Positions 11,528-21,025 of a stretch of 64,000 nucleotides of DNA are shown here, piece by piece. The notes beneath the pieces were generated by a model that was given only the letters and a program-made list of their open reading frames with translations, ran no database searches and had not been told where the DNA came from. Source of the stretch: Exobasidium rhododendri (taxonomy: Eukaryota; Basidiomycota; Exobasidiomycetes; Exobasidiales; Exobasidiaceae); NCBI GenBank assembly GCA_026210745.1, contig CP110630.1:5766001-5830000 (forward strand), given 5' to 3'. Made by a program: the position numbers and the translations under genes. The number at the start of each line of letters is the position of its first letter. The first letter of the stretch is position 1.

Positions 11528-13330
11528 TTACCCGCCACTCTCTCCCTTGGCGACTGTGTTACTCCCCTGCAGAGGCAAGAAATTGCCGACAATTAGGCAG
11601 GGTATCGACCAAGCGTCTCGTCGAATTGTAAAAGAGAAGCAGCAAGACACAAATCCGTCTTCTTCTTCACCTCCTTCTTTGTTGCTCGCCAGCAACCCGT
11701 CCACCTCCCCTTTTGTTTGAGCACCTCCCTTGAATTTGCCCTCTTTGTCGATAGCACCGTTTCCTCTCCTGCTTCCCTTCCCTTTCGTCTTCAGGACGCA
11801 ACTTGTCAGGACGGCCTTTTGACCGGGATCGAAGCTCACAGCTCCATACTTTTCCCAGTAATTGACTGCGCTTTCTTCCTGCATGAGTTCGTAGATGGCG
11901 CATCTTCCGTCTCGAAGTGCTTCAATACCCACGCCGACTAGCTCAGCAAACTCCTTGTTTCCCTTGTAGATCTCTCCCGTCCTTCTCCACAGACAAGCGG
12001 GTATACCTTGCGTGGAAAAGACTCGATCATAATCTAGCAAAAGCCTTTCGAATGCTTCTTCAATGTAGACGAGATCAAGGTTGGTCAACGACTGAGCAAC
12101 GGCTCGAAAAGCTGGCCGAAAGATGGACAGTGGCTTCAGTATCCTCCTGCGAGAAGTCTGCGATGCATTCTGCTCCATCCATCGATTCAGTCGAGCATAC
12201 CCATTGACATGATTGTACGGACGTAAAATACCTGCATCATACTTTGCTTGAATCACACGACCTAGCCTTTCATCTCTTGTTCCATCCTTTTGATCGGCAG
12301 CTGTCAAGAAGAACTTTTCCGTCTTGGAGTTCAAGTTCAGACCACCTATGGCACTACTAGTCGCAGTCATTGGAATGTCTATCGAGCTGTTTCTTCTTGA
12401 TTTATTATTGATTCCCAGGGCATTCGCGATTAGGGTATGATTGGTAGATTGCAAAGGCCATCCAGAACTCTCTGCCGGATTAGACCAGGCGAAGTCGGTC
12501 TCTGTCGTGGTCCCTTGCATCTCATTCATAGACAAGACTTGATTTGAAGGTTGAGACGGGGACGACTGCACAGTAGCATCGTAATTGGTGTTGCCATTGT
12601 TTGCCGACGTAGAGCCGAACTCTCCAGTTGTGGGAATGACACCTCCATCTAGTGACTCCAGGTACTCGCTCAGGATGTTGAACTCACTTCCCCCTGCTGC
12701 ATCTCCACTTGCTGCGACATCGCTATCCAAGCCTGCGATGCTCCCCCCACCAAGGCCAAGAAAGCCTGCGCCTCCCAAGACTGAAGTACCACCCCAGTTC
12801 ATATCGTTGAAGCTATTCTGCGTGGTCGCATCGAATTTCAGTGCCAGATTTGGAGAATTCGACATGCTTGCCGAGTGAAGTGTCATTAAGCTTCCATCGC
12901 CATGCCTGAGAAATGCCGAAGGAGCATTTACCACAGGACTAGAAGTGTTGGCCGTAGCTGAAGTCGTGGGAAGTCGGCCAATGACTCTGACAGGAGATTG
13001 TGCTTTACTCTTCACCGAAGAGCTCGAAGCTGGACTCATCCTCTGTTGGGAGCTCTGACCTTGCGACATCTTACTGGTGGACTCATCATGGCACATGTGA
13101 CCAATGTCTCTTTTGACGCTGGAGGGAAAGCAAGCAAGTCATATACCGAGCGTCAGCAAGAGGTAGGCCACCTCGTCCCCTTCTCGTCACTGCGTCTCGC
13201 AAGCGCCTTTCCACACTCACCATCGCTTACACGGCCTTCCTTCGTCGCAGGTCATGTGCGACCGACGACAGTATATACATGCTGTCCCAACTTTCCTCCG
13301 CTTGGCTTTGTCCTCCTTTATTTTGTCCAT
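11528..13330 (-). CDS. ERT1: Zn2Cys6 transcription activator of gluconeogenesis, Ert1/AcuK type
   Basis: Nuclear regulator of gluconeogenic and non-fermentable carbon genes in fungi. Exons 13330-13221 and 13118-11528, 566 aa. The 102-nt intron splits the zinc cluster: exon 1 gives CIYCRRSHMTC and RPCKRC, exon 2 completes VKRDIGHMC, so the full pattern is CX2CX6CX5CX2CX8C. A low-complexity middle follows, then the highly conserved C-terminal block (FFLTAADQKDGTRDERL, ILRPYNHVNGYARLN, RRILKPLSIFRPAFRA, PACLWRRTGEIYKGNKEF, ALRDGRCAIYELM), which holds the PAS-like domain and ends with CCFSFTIRRD...PCLIVGNFLP. The insert between VLTSCVLK and CCFSF is longer than I would expect. Start chosen at 13330 because MDKIKEDKAKRRKVGTA leads directly into the zinc cluster. 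Confidence 0.93.
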
Positions 13331-13936
13331 GATTGGGAGGGACAGAAGGAGGTGATGATCTTCAAATGAACAGTGAACTCTAAATGGAGCCCCGTACCAT
13401 GAATACTCAATTCACGTGCCCTAATTGGTAGACCTGTTGGATTTAGGGGAAGATAGTCCCTCTGAAGAATTGCAAGAGAGTTAGTTTTATGCAGCATTGT
13501 CCGGACGTTGACTATTGCTTCAGCAGAGCGCGCAGCTCTGTCGACGGGTAGATCCGATAGAGGTAAAAGGGCCGTCAAAGTTCTAGAAAAGTATCGGATC
13601 GATCACTCCTTAACTCCTTCTCATCAAAGAAGCGCATCGCCCCTCTAATCTTGGTCCTTCGAACGATCCGCTCGATTAAGTCCAAAGATTGAAGTGAGAG
13701 CAGGAACCGCCAGAGCATCAAAGCATGCTAGGGACACATTAGACAGTCTTATCTTTTCGATTTCATATCGGAGCTCTGCTCTTATCTAGGTTTGGCTCAG
13801 ATATGAAGAAAGAAAGTGAGGAGATTAGAGCGATTTCAATCCGCCGACGATTGATTTCAAGACACAGATAGGGAGCGTCCTTTGCAGTAATGAATTGGCG
13901 GTGAAGATATTATACATCAAATAGAAGTTGCTTGAT
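13331..13936. other. Intergenic, ERT1 promoter / repeat-protein 3' flank
   Basis: 606 bp with no supported gene. Short frames exist but none has recognisable composition. Confidence 0.5.
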
Positions 13937-14776
13937 TTAGCATCCAAGTAGATCTGAAATGGGTAGATCAACTAGACTACCGTTAGAACTAATCGGCAAG
14001 AAGCTCAATGACTTCTTCAATTGATATGTGTCCACACCGACACTGATACCAAGATCAGACAATAGATCTTGACCGCTGCTAGTACTACCAACGTCTACTC
14101 CAAGTCCGTTGGTTAGTGTAGAGAGTCCAGCTTTTTCCAAGATGACGTTTAAGGCATCTTGTACTTGACTAGGCTGTACTCCATTCTGCAAAGCTTCGCA
14201 TAGTTTGGACTGAATGCCAGACACAGATCGGCGGATGGTCGCTTCTGCTCCACCCAGGTCGACAGAGACCGCTCTTTCTTCGCCAGCCACATCGCGACGG
14301 AGGGTCGGTCCTGCTCCGCCGAGGTCGACAGAGACCGCTCTCTCTACGCCAGCGACATCGCGACGGAGGGTCGGTCCTGCTCCGCCGAGGTCGACAGAGA
14401 CCGCTCTCTCTACGCCAGCGACATCGCGACGGAGGGTCGGTCCTGCTCCGCCGAGGTCGACAGAGACCGCTCTTTCTTCGCCAGCCACATCTCGACGGAG
14501 GGACGCTCCTACTCCACCCAGGTCGACAGAGACCGCTCTTTCTTCGCCAGCCACATCGCGACGGAGGGTCGGTCCTGCTCCACCGAGGTCTATACTAATT
14601 GCCCTCTCTCTGTTGTCATTTGGCTCTCGGAGGAGCGTGATCTAGTATGAAAGGAAGAAGCTGATTGTATAAGAGGAGAGTGCCAAAGGCCGAGAGGGGA
14701 ATGAGGGTTAACTCACCGGTGCAGAAAATGCTAGACCCAGGCACAGCGAAAGAGTGATGAGAAGAGTGAACTTCAT
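13937..14776 (-). CDS. Secreted tandem-repeat protein with dibasic (Kex2-like) sites; peptide-precursor candidate
   Basis: Not a named family that I recognise. Exons 14776-14717 and 14641-13937 (75-nt intron, phase 0) give 254 aa. Exon 1 is almost exactly a signal peptide (MKFTLLITL... ending FSAP). Exon 2 carries six tandem 22-residue units, about residues 27-160; each has the core RAVSVDLGG (RAISIDLGG in the first) and ends in LRR (IRR in the last) followed mostly by DVAG. The RR pairs are spaced exactly one unit apart, as in fungal Kex2-processed repeat proteins, so cleavage would release five or six near-identical acidic peptides. An approximately 95-residue tail follows with two cysteines, amphipathic segments and a terminal LLGC. 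No tyrosine is present in the units. A TATA box lies 100 bp upstream. Function is unknown; repellent-like surface peptides, signalling peptides or a RiPP precursor are all conceivable. Confidence 0.75.
14228..14623 (-). repeat. Six 66-bp in-frame tandem repeats
   Basis: 66-bp period within the secreted repeat protein. The units at 14289-14354 and 14355-14420 are identical over all 66 bases; the flanking units differ by a few substitutions and the outermost ones are the most diverged. Confidence 0.92.
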
Positions 14777-14875
14777 TGCGATGTAAAGAAGGTTCTGAGA
14801 GGAGAAGGGAAAAAAATTGGCGTGCAAGATTTTAGAGTGTGGAAGAGGAGTAGATGTCGAACGAGAATGGGTTGT

Positions 14876-14882
14876 CTTTATA
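14876..14882 (-). promoter_or_regulatory. TATA box of the secreted repeat protein gene
   Basis: TATAAAG on the minus strand, about 100 bp upstream of the ATG at 14776, followed by a pyrimidine-rich leader. Confidence 0.5.
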
Positions 14883-15775
14883 CGTTTCAAGTGATGCCTA
14901 TGTCGACGTAACAACATCATACGACAAGATTAGGTCTTACACATCATGCATCTATTTGGCCAGCGAAGAAGAGCAAAAGATCGATGCAAAGTATCTTTTG
15001 CCGAGATCGATATGGCTGTAGCTAGCCCATGATTGCGTATGTTTGCCACATCTGCGAATCGACCAGAAGCAGAGCATCAATTCGGTCTCGAGAGACCCTT
15101 CATACGGTGTCTTCCTTCATCTAGCGTGAAGCAAGGAGCCTTTGAAATTAAGCTTGCGATGAATGCCATCCCAGTTCCAGAGTTTCCCCGTCTCCAAAAG
15201 TAGGTGTGGTATGCGTCGTGACGTTGCGTCGACACCTGACAAATCTAGTACCGGTGCATTGCATCGGATAATAAATGTTCGTTATTTTCGATTTCTCGGA
15301 AGACCCCTTAGCGACAAACGGAAGATTGATGTCTTCATCCACTAGTAGTAGGTCTGCGCTAGTGGTGAAGGTATAGATACAGTACGATTAAGCAGAAAGC
15401 GATGCTAAGAAGAATACCACGCGCTCCTCACGATCCGACGCATGTTTAGATATTTACCCGTTCGCCAAAGCTTAGGGAGTCAGTGTTCTTGGATTAATGG
15501 ATCACTTCCTTACGACGCCTGAAAGCCCGCAAGTAAGGTCTATACGTACATTGGCACGTCATAATGTGTACATTCACTCGCTGTCCTGTGGCTATGTCGA
15601 ATTCTGTCCCTCACACGAATTACCGGTGTAAAAGCATGAGACCCTTCCCGTCTCATTTGCTAGAGGAATAGTAGCAATTCTCCTGCTCAAAGAGTATTTA
15701 CTTGCACTGAAGTAAAGAGCTGAGAAGCGGTAGGAGGAGGAATTTGAAGACGAAGGATTAATGCTATCCTTACGC

Positions 15776-16110
15776 TCACATGCGCGCCACATCAGCAGCC
15801 GTTGTCGTCGCGCCCCTTTCTTCGTCCTTGTGCAAAGTCTCTGTCAAGCCGTCGGTGATGCTCTTCTGTTGTAGTATGTTCACGTCATTCTGTCCGATGC
15901 AATTGATCTAGAGATAAGCCTGTGTTACCTTATCACTCTTACCTTCTGCTCTCTGCTTGAATTTATTGCAGAACTTCAGAATAGCCCCAGAGCCTACACC
16001 GTTGCAACAAAACGCACGCAACTATAGTTATTGCAAATAAAGTACTTTTCTCCGTCGTTGGGCTGACCACCTTCAGTATCAAGTAAGAGGTCACCTACTA
16101 CTTTGCGAGA
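15776..16110 (-). other. Possible 3' part of a small multi-exon gene (unresolved)
   Basis: A minus-strand model can be built from a segment reading KVVGDLLLDTEGGQPND, an intron of about 72 nt starting GTACTT, a short exon ending REQK at 15943, an intron of 53 nt (GTAAGA...CAG) and a last exon 15889-15776 reading NDVNILQQKSITDGL and ending DVARM. The result is strongly hydrophilic and helix-prone, similar in feel to the small hydrophilic proteins elsewhere in the window, and the last exon is open in only one of the three possible joins. No start codon or upstream exon was found, so this may be chance. Confidence 0.22.
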
Positions 16111-17090
16111 AAGTAGCACCGTCGAAGGTGGAATGATACAGACCGACCCGTCGCCGCACGGTTGTGTGCACTTTATATACTAGGCAGAACGAAAGTTGTA
16201 GTGAGGACGAGGGGATACTCGGGTGACAAGACGCGGACGGAGAGCGATAATTCACTTCATCATCTTTACGTCTGCAGCACTTTTGAATGTTGTTGACTTC
16301 CGTCTGATAGTGTGTAATGCCACAAGGCCGGCTTCGGCTCGGTCTTGAAGAGTGACACAATCGTGAGGAAGGGTGGTGTACCTTTTTATTTGTCTCCATT
16401 CATCCCGCTATCCCTTATGCTCGCAAGTATAGTGCATCTCAGCAGCCCGCAAGTTACAGTGTCATTCTACCTCTACCTTGCTGTCATGGACGACCTGCAC
16501 ACTGTGTTGCTAGAAAGCGGCTGTCCGTACCTCAATCTTCGTCAGTAGTGTGGCTTCACCGATGATGATAATAAGTGATGCTCAAGCCGGTACCTTTTGC
16601 GAACTACATCGGACTTCCAACCTTGGTACACACATTGTCCATCTTCATCCCTATTCGGACACTTGCGACAGACGGACCTCACGCCGTGCCGCTCAAAGGA
16701 AGGAGGGACAGGAAACCGAGTGAAAGGGACTCTAGGCACAAGGTGCTGCACATGTAGTCGTAAGGAGACACCCACGAGATCCTTCCGTAGACTGACGGCG
16801 TGGGGGCATCGCGAGAGGCGGGACTGGACACTCGAAAGCACACCACTCGTGAGGGCATAAAAGCCAACAATCTTTCGATCCTCGGCAATTTCCCACTCCC
16901 CCATATTTTTCCCCTCCAGAGATAGAAACCTGATCCTCGTCGTTTCTCACAACTTCTCGCAAATTTATACGCATCAACGGTCCTTCCGCTGTCAAACCTG
17001 CTAGTGGTAGTGAGTCGTTGTCCGGTCTTTGAACGGTCTTGGTTGGAGAATAGCGAAGCTCACCTCGTCCCCGTTGACCATGGTGAGGCA

Positions 17091-17481
17091 ATGAAACTCC
17101 TGAGGTACCTCTTCATCACCCTCTGCACCTCTCTTCTTGCTGCTCAGGCTTGCACGTATCCTTATCATACATGCTGCGCCAAGACGTGAGTTTGTCTTCT
17201 TTTGCTTCGATACCGACAACCTAAGGAAAGGGCAGGCATAGATGATAAGCTTGTCCCCTCCCTTTCTTTTTGTTCCCCACAGAGTATCAGGAACTCCTCT
17301 CATCCCACGAAAGTGTCACTTCAAAGATCAATGTCTCATCGAGGCGGAGGATCATGAGTGCAGACATGACCCGGACTATGACTTCTTTGGAACTGGTGTC
17401 CGATCTTCCTTCAGCTCGGACAGTAGCAGCGAGCATAGCGCTCAAAGTGCACGCAGTGTTCACTCTGCTTCTGCCTCGTGA
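17091..17481 (+). CDS. Small secreted cysteine-rich protein
   Basis: Unrecognised family. Exons 17091-17185 and 17283-17481, 97 aa. The ATG at 17091 opens a signal peptide (MKLLRYLFITLCTSLLAAQA). The mature part begins CTYPYHTCCAKT and continues after the 97-nt intron with KCHFKDQC and HEC, six cysteines in about 45 residues, which would allow three disulphides. A serine-rich, cysteine-free tail (SSDSSSEHSAQSARS) completes the protein. Size, signal peptide and cysteine count match the usual definition of a fungal effector-like or cell-surface small secreted protein, but no function can be assigned. An alternative acceptor two bases downstream would change the frame and lose the cysteines. Confidence 0.6.
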
Positions 17482-18109
17482 TGGAACCCCGTTCCATCTT
17501 TCTTTCCCCCATCGTCTTTTCCTTTTGTCTCAGAGCTCCTTCAATCATGTTCGTCCCATTCTTCATCTATCAAGCAGCGCTGGTACATGGTAGACAGCGC
17601 CGTGGGAATTCGATGTACCACAGCTGCAAATCACATTGTGCAACTTCATTGATGAGCATGCGGGGTATTGTTATTGCCAATCTTGAAGTGGCTGCTGAAG
17701 TATCTAGATACAGTGTATCGAAAATCAAATTTAAGGGACCCTCGCGAGGCCAATCCGATTGCAGGCAACGTGCGCTCTGACAGTTGCGATTTTCAGAATG
17801 CCAAATTCAATGTTGGTGGTCTTTTTTTTTTTTCCTGTCTGGAGGATTATCCGCTCGCATGCATCACTGGTGGTGAGTAAGTACTGCAATTCGGTAGGGT
17901 TCAATCTGGCATAAAAGCGACAGGTCGCAGGACTGCTTTCGTTTGCATTTTTCTCGACCAGTCAACCGAGTTGGGCTTCCTCTTTGTCCACAGTCAGTGG
18001 CTATCGTGAGACCAGCGACGGCACACCGACATTCACCACCGCTGCTACTTCATCGGAAACGCTCGACTATCAAACTCCTTCGACCACTCCTTTCGACTGT
18101 TTTGAAAAG
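17482..18109. other. Intergenic, SPX-RING promoter
   Basis: 628 bp. Contains a poly-T run near 17822-17834 and a CATAAAAG stretch near 17911. No gene seen. Confidence 0.5.
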
Positions 18110-20602
18110 ATGAAGTTCGGAAAGTCTTACATGGAGACTCTTGCCAGTCCCTCCTTCCCAAAGGAGTGGCGAGATGGGGCAATTGAGTACAAGCAATTGA
18201 AGAAGCTAATCAACGGGGTGGTAGCTGAGCTCGAGTCGTTAGGGTTGGGTGCAGACGTCCTTCGAGATCTGATGGTGCCACCGGAAGCTGCAGAAAGGAA
18301 AAGCAAGAAAGGCGAGGAGGGTGTCGGTGGAGCGACAGTAGAGGAGTCTGATGATGAGATGATCGAAAACCTCATCGATCTTGATGTGAGCAAGACAGAT
18401 TCAAATGAAGCAGAAGTACGACGACGTCATCGAGAACACCTGCCAGGCGTGGATCCTCATTCTTCCAGCTACGAGGATGCGACTGGCAGTAGTGCTGATG
18501 ATTGTGAAATGTGCACTCAGTCGTTTCTTAGACACAAGGCGGATCAAGGCAGTGACTCTTCTTCCGCTGCAGTGGAGTGGGTTTCTTCCATCTCACACGC
18601 TCAACACTCTAGCAAGAAGGGGCGAAGGAGATCTTCTCGACCGTCGAATTCAGCGTCAAAGAAGGAGGTTGTAGGTGGGATTGGTAGCTACGATGACCAG
18701 CTTCAGGTACCGGCTTCTGCATTTGTTGCCGATGATGAATCAGATGGCGACAATGTGGAAATCCTGCAACCTCTTTTTCGCTCTACCACCCGAGACAGAT
18801 CAAACGATGCCACATCGAGTGCAGAAGAGGGGGGTCTCAAGCCATTTAATGGGATAGGAAAGAAGGACCTGGAAGCGTTGAGAAGAGCCAGTTCTGTCGG
18901 ACGAACAGAGGCTAGCAAAGACATGTCGGGACATACAACAGTGGATGGCGCACACCACTCGACCAGCAGTAGTGCTACTCAAGAAGCTGACAGGATCAGA
19001 GATTGGGGTGGACATAATTGGAGAGAAAGAGCGCAATTGAATCCACCCACTCCAGTCAACACAGAAACGGCAAAGCTTGGTGAGAAAGGGAAAGGGAAGT
19101 GGGTACAAGGAAAGGGTGGAAGAAGAGCAAGAGCAGAGTATGAATTAGGCGGAACGAAAGAACATCCCATCCCTCGTATTCGTCTGTTTGTCGAATCACC
19201 GATCAACTCGGATGACGAGGTCACTGCAGGTGATGAAGCTGACTCGGAAGGCGGCTCAGAAGACGAGCTCGATGGCAAAATGGACGACGAAGACGAGGAT
19301 GACCGTATCGAAGAACTGCCAGACGTCAACTCAACGTCACCTACACCCACTCTACGCCCGCTACTCGGTCAAGCTCGATCACCCGTCATACGAGCAAACG
19401 ACAAGGGTGCCCACCGCGAGATGCGCCAACGTGAGATCATCATACCTCTGACGGCTGACACCGAATTTCTAGATACTTTGACTGGCGCACTGGCAAATCT
19501 TTCTACCTTACAGTCATCTCAACGTGAGCACTTCATCGAAAGTACCGAGTCGCTGTGCAAGTCGGTCGCTCGAGTGTCTAGTCCGTATGCGACGAAGAAT
19601 GACCTGTACGTCTGGAGGGAAATCTTCAGTCTTTGGTGCGAGTTTCAGATATTTGAGTCGCAGAGGGAGAAAGATCGAGGTGAATTGAGTGTGGATGAAA
19701 GTGAAGCAAGACTGAAGCGATTCGCAGCAGAGATGGCAAAGAGAGGCTGGACCGCAGAAGCTTTTGGTCATGACGGCGACCGAAAAAGGAACGGAGGCAG
19801 GCTTGCCAAGATGATGCGTCACAAGGGCGATGCCACCCAGACCTCCGGTCTCCCCATGAAAGATCGTCAAAGTGTGCAAGCTCTGGAAGACTTCTTGAAG
19901 CTGAATCTCGCTTTGCTGGACGTGAAGAAGTTCCAGAGGGTCAACGTGGAAGCGGCTCGAAAGATCCTCAAGAAGCATGATAAGCGAACGGCTTTAACAG
20001 CGAGCAGTGACTTCCAGCACTTTCTGGCGGAACAAGAGAGCGCACGAGTCAACGCAACCGCCGCCACAGCAGCAGGATTTGGGATCTCCGGGTTGATCAA
20101 CGTGCCTCCGAGTTCTTTCGGAGACGCAAGTAATGCTTCGTCTGCAATGGTGCTCAATCACGGCGCCACGCACCCTTCTCTTGCCGCGCTGCTACCGCAC
20201 TCCACGACAGCTTTGCTCTCCGAGTCACTTCCTCATATCTTGCTGTCGCTCTTGACAACGACTCTGCTGCCAATCTTGCCCAGCATTGACGACTACAGCT
20301 GCGCCATCTGCACAGGAGTGGCGTGGAGGCCCATTCAGCTCGACTGCTCTCATCTATTCTGCATTCGTTGCTTGGTCAAATTACAGAAGCGAGGCAAGTC
20401 AGACTGTCCCTTGTGTCGAGCAAAAGGGGTAGTGGATACAGCGGACGGAAAGAACATGGACGATGCCACTGTCAAGTTCATCAAAGCGTGGTTTCCAAAG
20501 GAAGTCACAGAAAAAGAACAAGAGAATGAATCGGATCGAAGGAAGGAGGAATTGCAAGAATTGGGCCTTGCTCTTGATGCGGAAAAGTGCATCATTGCTT
20601 GA
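18110..20602 (+). CDS. SPX domain-RING finger protein (probable E3 ubiquitin ligase)
   Basis: 830 aa, no intron. The ATG at 18110 begins MKFGKSYMETL, the characteristic SPX start, followed by PKEWRDGAIEYKQLKKLING; SPX domains bind inositol pyrophosphates and report phosphate status. The last SPX helix block (FQRVNVEAARKILKKHDKRT) appears only around residue 605, because a long acidic, serine-rich insert of roughly 500 residues (EEESDDEM-like and DDEDEDDRIEELPD runs) separates the two halves. The C-terminal RING is CAIC...CSHLFCIRC...CPLC at about residues 730-775. The family includes S. pombe Pqr1 and filamentous-fungal SPX-RING proteins, which limit phosphate uptake by ubiquitination; applying that role here is inference. 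An upstream in-frame open stretch back to 17984 has no ATG. Confidence 0.88.
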   Translation: MKFGKSYMETLASPSFPKEWRDGAIEYKQLKKLINGVVAELESLGLGADVLRDLMVPPEAAERKSKKGEEGVGGATVEESDDEMIENLIDLDVSKTDSNEAEVRRRHREHLPGVDPHSSSYEDATGSSADDCEMCTQSFLRHKADQGSDSSSAAVEWVSSISHAQHSSKKGRRRSSRPSNSASKKEVVGGIGSYDDQLQVPASAFVADDESDGDNVEILQPLFRSTTRDRSNDATSSAEEGGLKPFNGIGKKDLEALRRASSVGRTEASKDMSGHTTVDGAHHSTSSSATQEADRIRDWGGHNWRERAQLNPPTPVNTETAKLGEKGKGKWVQGKGGRRARAEYELGGTKEHPIPRIRLFVESPINSDDEVTAGDEADSEGGSEDELDGKMDDEDEDDRIEELPDVNSTSPTPTLRPLLGQARSPVIRANDKGAHREMRQREIIIPLTADTEFLDTLTGALANLSTLQSSQREHFIESTESLCKSVARVSSPYATKNDLYVWREIFSLWCEFQIFESQREKDRGELSVDESEARLKRFAAEMAKRGWTAEAFGHDGDRKRNGGRLAKMMRHKGDATQTSGLPMKDRQSVQALEDFLKLNLALLDVKKFQRVNVEAARKILKKHDKRTALTASSDFQHFLAEQESARVNATAATAAGFGISGLINVPPSSFGDASNASSAMVLNHGATHPSLAALLPHSTTALLSESLPHILLSLLTTTLLPILPSIDDYSCAICTGVAWRPIQLDCSHLFCIRCLVKLQKRGKSDCPLCRAKGVVDTADGKNMDDATVKFIKAWFPKEVTEKEQENESDRRKEELQELGLALDAEKCIIA

Positions 20603-21025
20603 TCAACATGACGATGGATGAAGGGAAGAGGGTGTGATGATAATAAGACGAACGAAATGGGTCTGCCCTTTTGTGTGTTTCACGATGATACATGTATACC
20701 CTGTGCCTAAGTGCGAATTAAATCTGAATAGATGTGTGTATAATTAGTGTCGGAAAATATGTAGAGAAAGCGGTCGTTCAAAAGTAAAGGCCAGAAGCGG
20801 AGAGCAGGGATGAGATTTGGGAACTGCTTGAGATTCTACTATCATTGCACCGGGAATTTCATCTACCGTCCTCTATAGAAAGGGAAAGGATCTAGAGGAC
20901 TACAGTTTATCTTCTAGCCAACTCTATCAAGCGATTTGGTGTGATCTCCCGCTTTCATGATCCTGCGCTGTCTTGCGTGAAGCGCGAGAGTAATTACGGA
21001 GCGGAATACCATCTAGACCTCTTTC
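20603..21025. other. Intergenic between convergent SPX-RING and GT8 genes
   Basis: 423 bp shared 3' flank. No gene or RNA seen. Confidence 0.5.

Larger units (their letters stand above)
14777..17090. other. 2.3-kb stretch without a resolved gene
   Basis: Apart from the TATA box at 14876-14882, no confident gene. The minus strand carries several short open segments with spliceable edges; one set (15776-16110) is listed separately, and others at about 16600-16930 are unusually rich in cysteine codons. I could not join them into one model with a start and stop, so they are not annotated as a gene. Confidence 0.4.

Noticed and set aside
13318-13578. 86-aa minus-strand frame upstream of ERT1
   Set aside because: Out of frame with the zinc cluster; the ERT1 start at 13330 reads straight into the cluster without it.
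14214-14645. 143-aa plus-strand open frame with repeats reading RSTETALS
   Set aside because: It is the antisense of the 66-bp repeats of the secreted precursor. It has no signal peptide or splice logic, and the minus-strand reading is clearly the coding one.
19514-19978. 154-aa minus-strand frame
   Set aside because: Shadow within the SPX-RING gene, which has clear domains on the plus strand.
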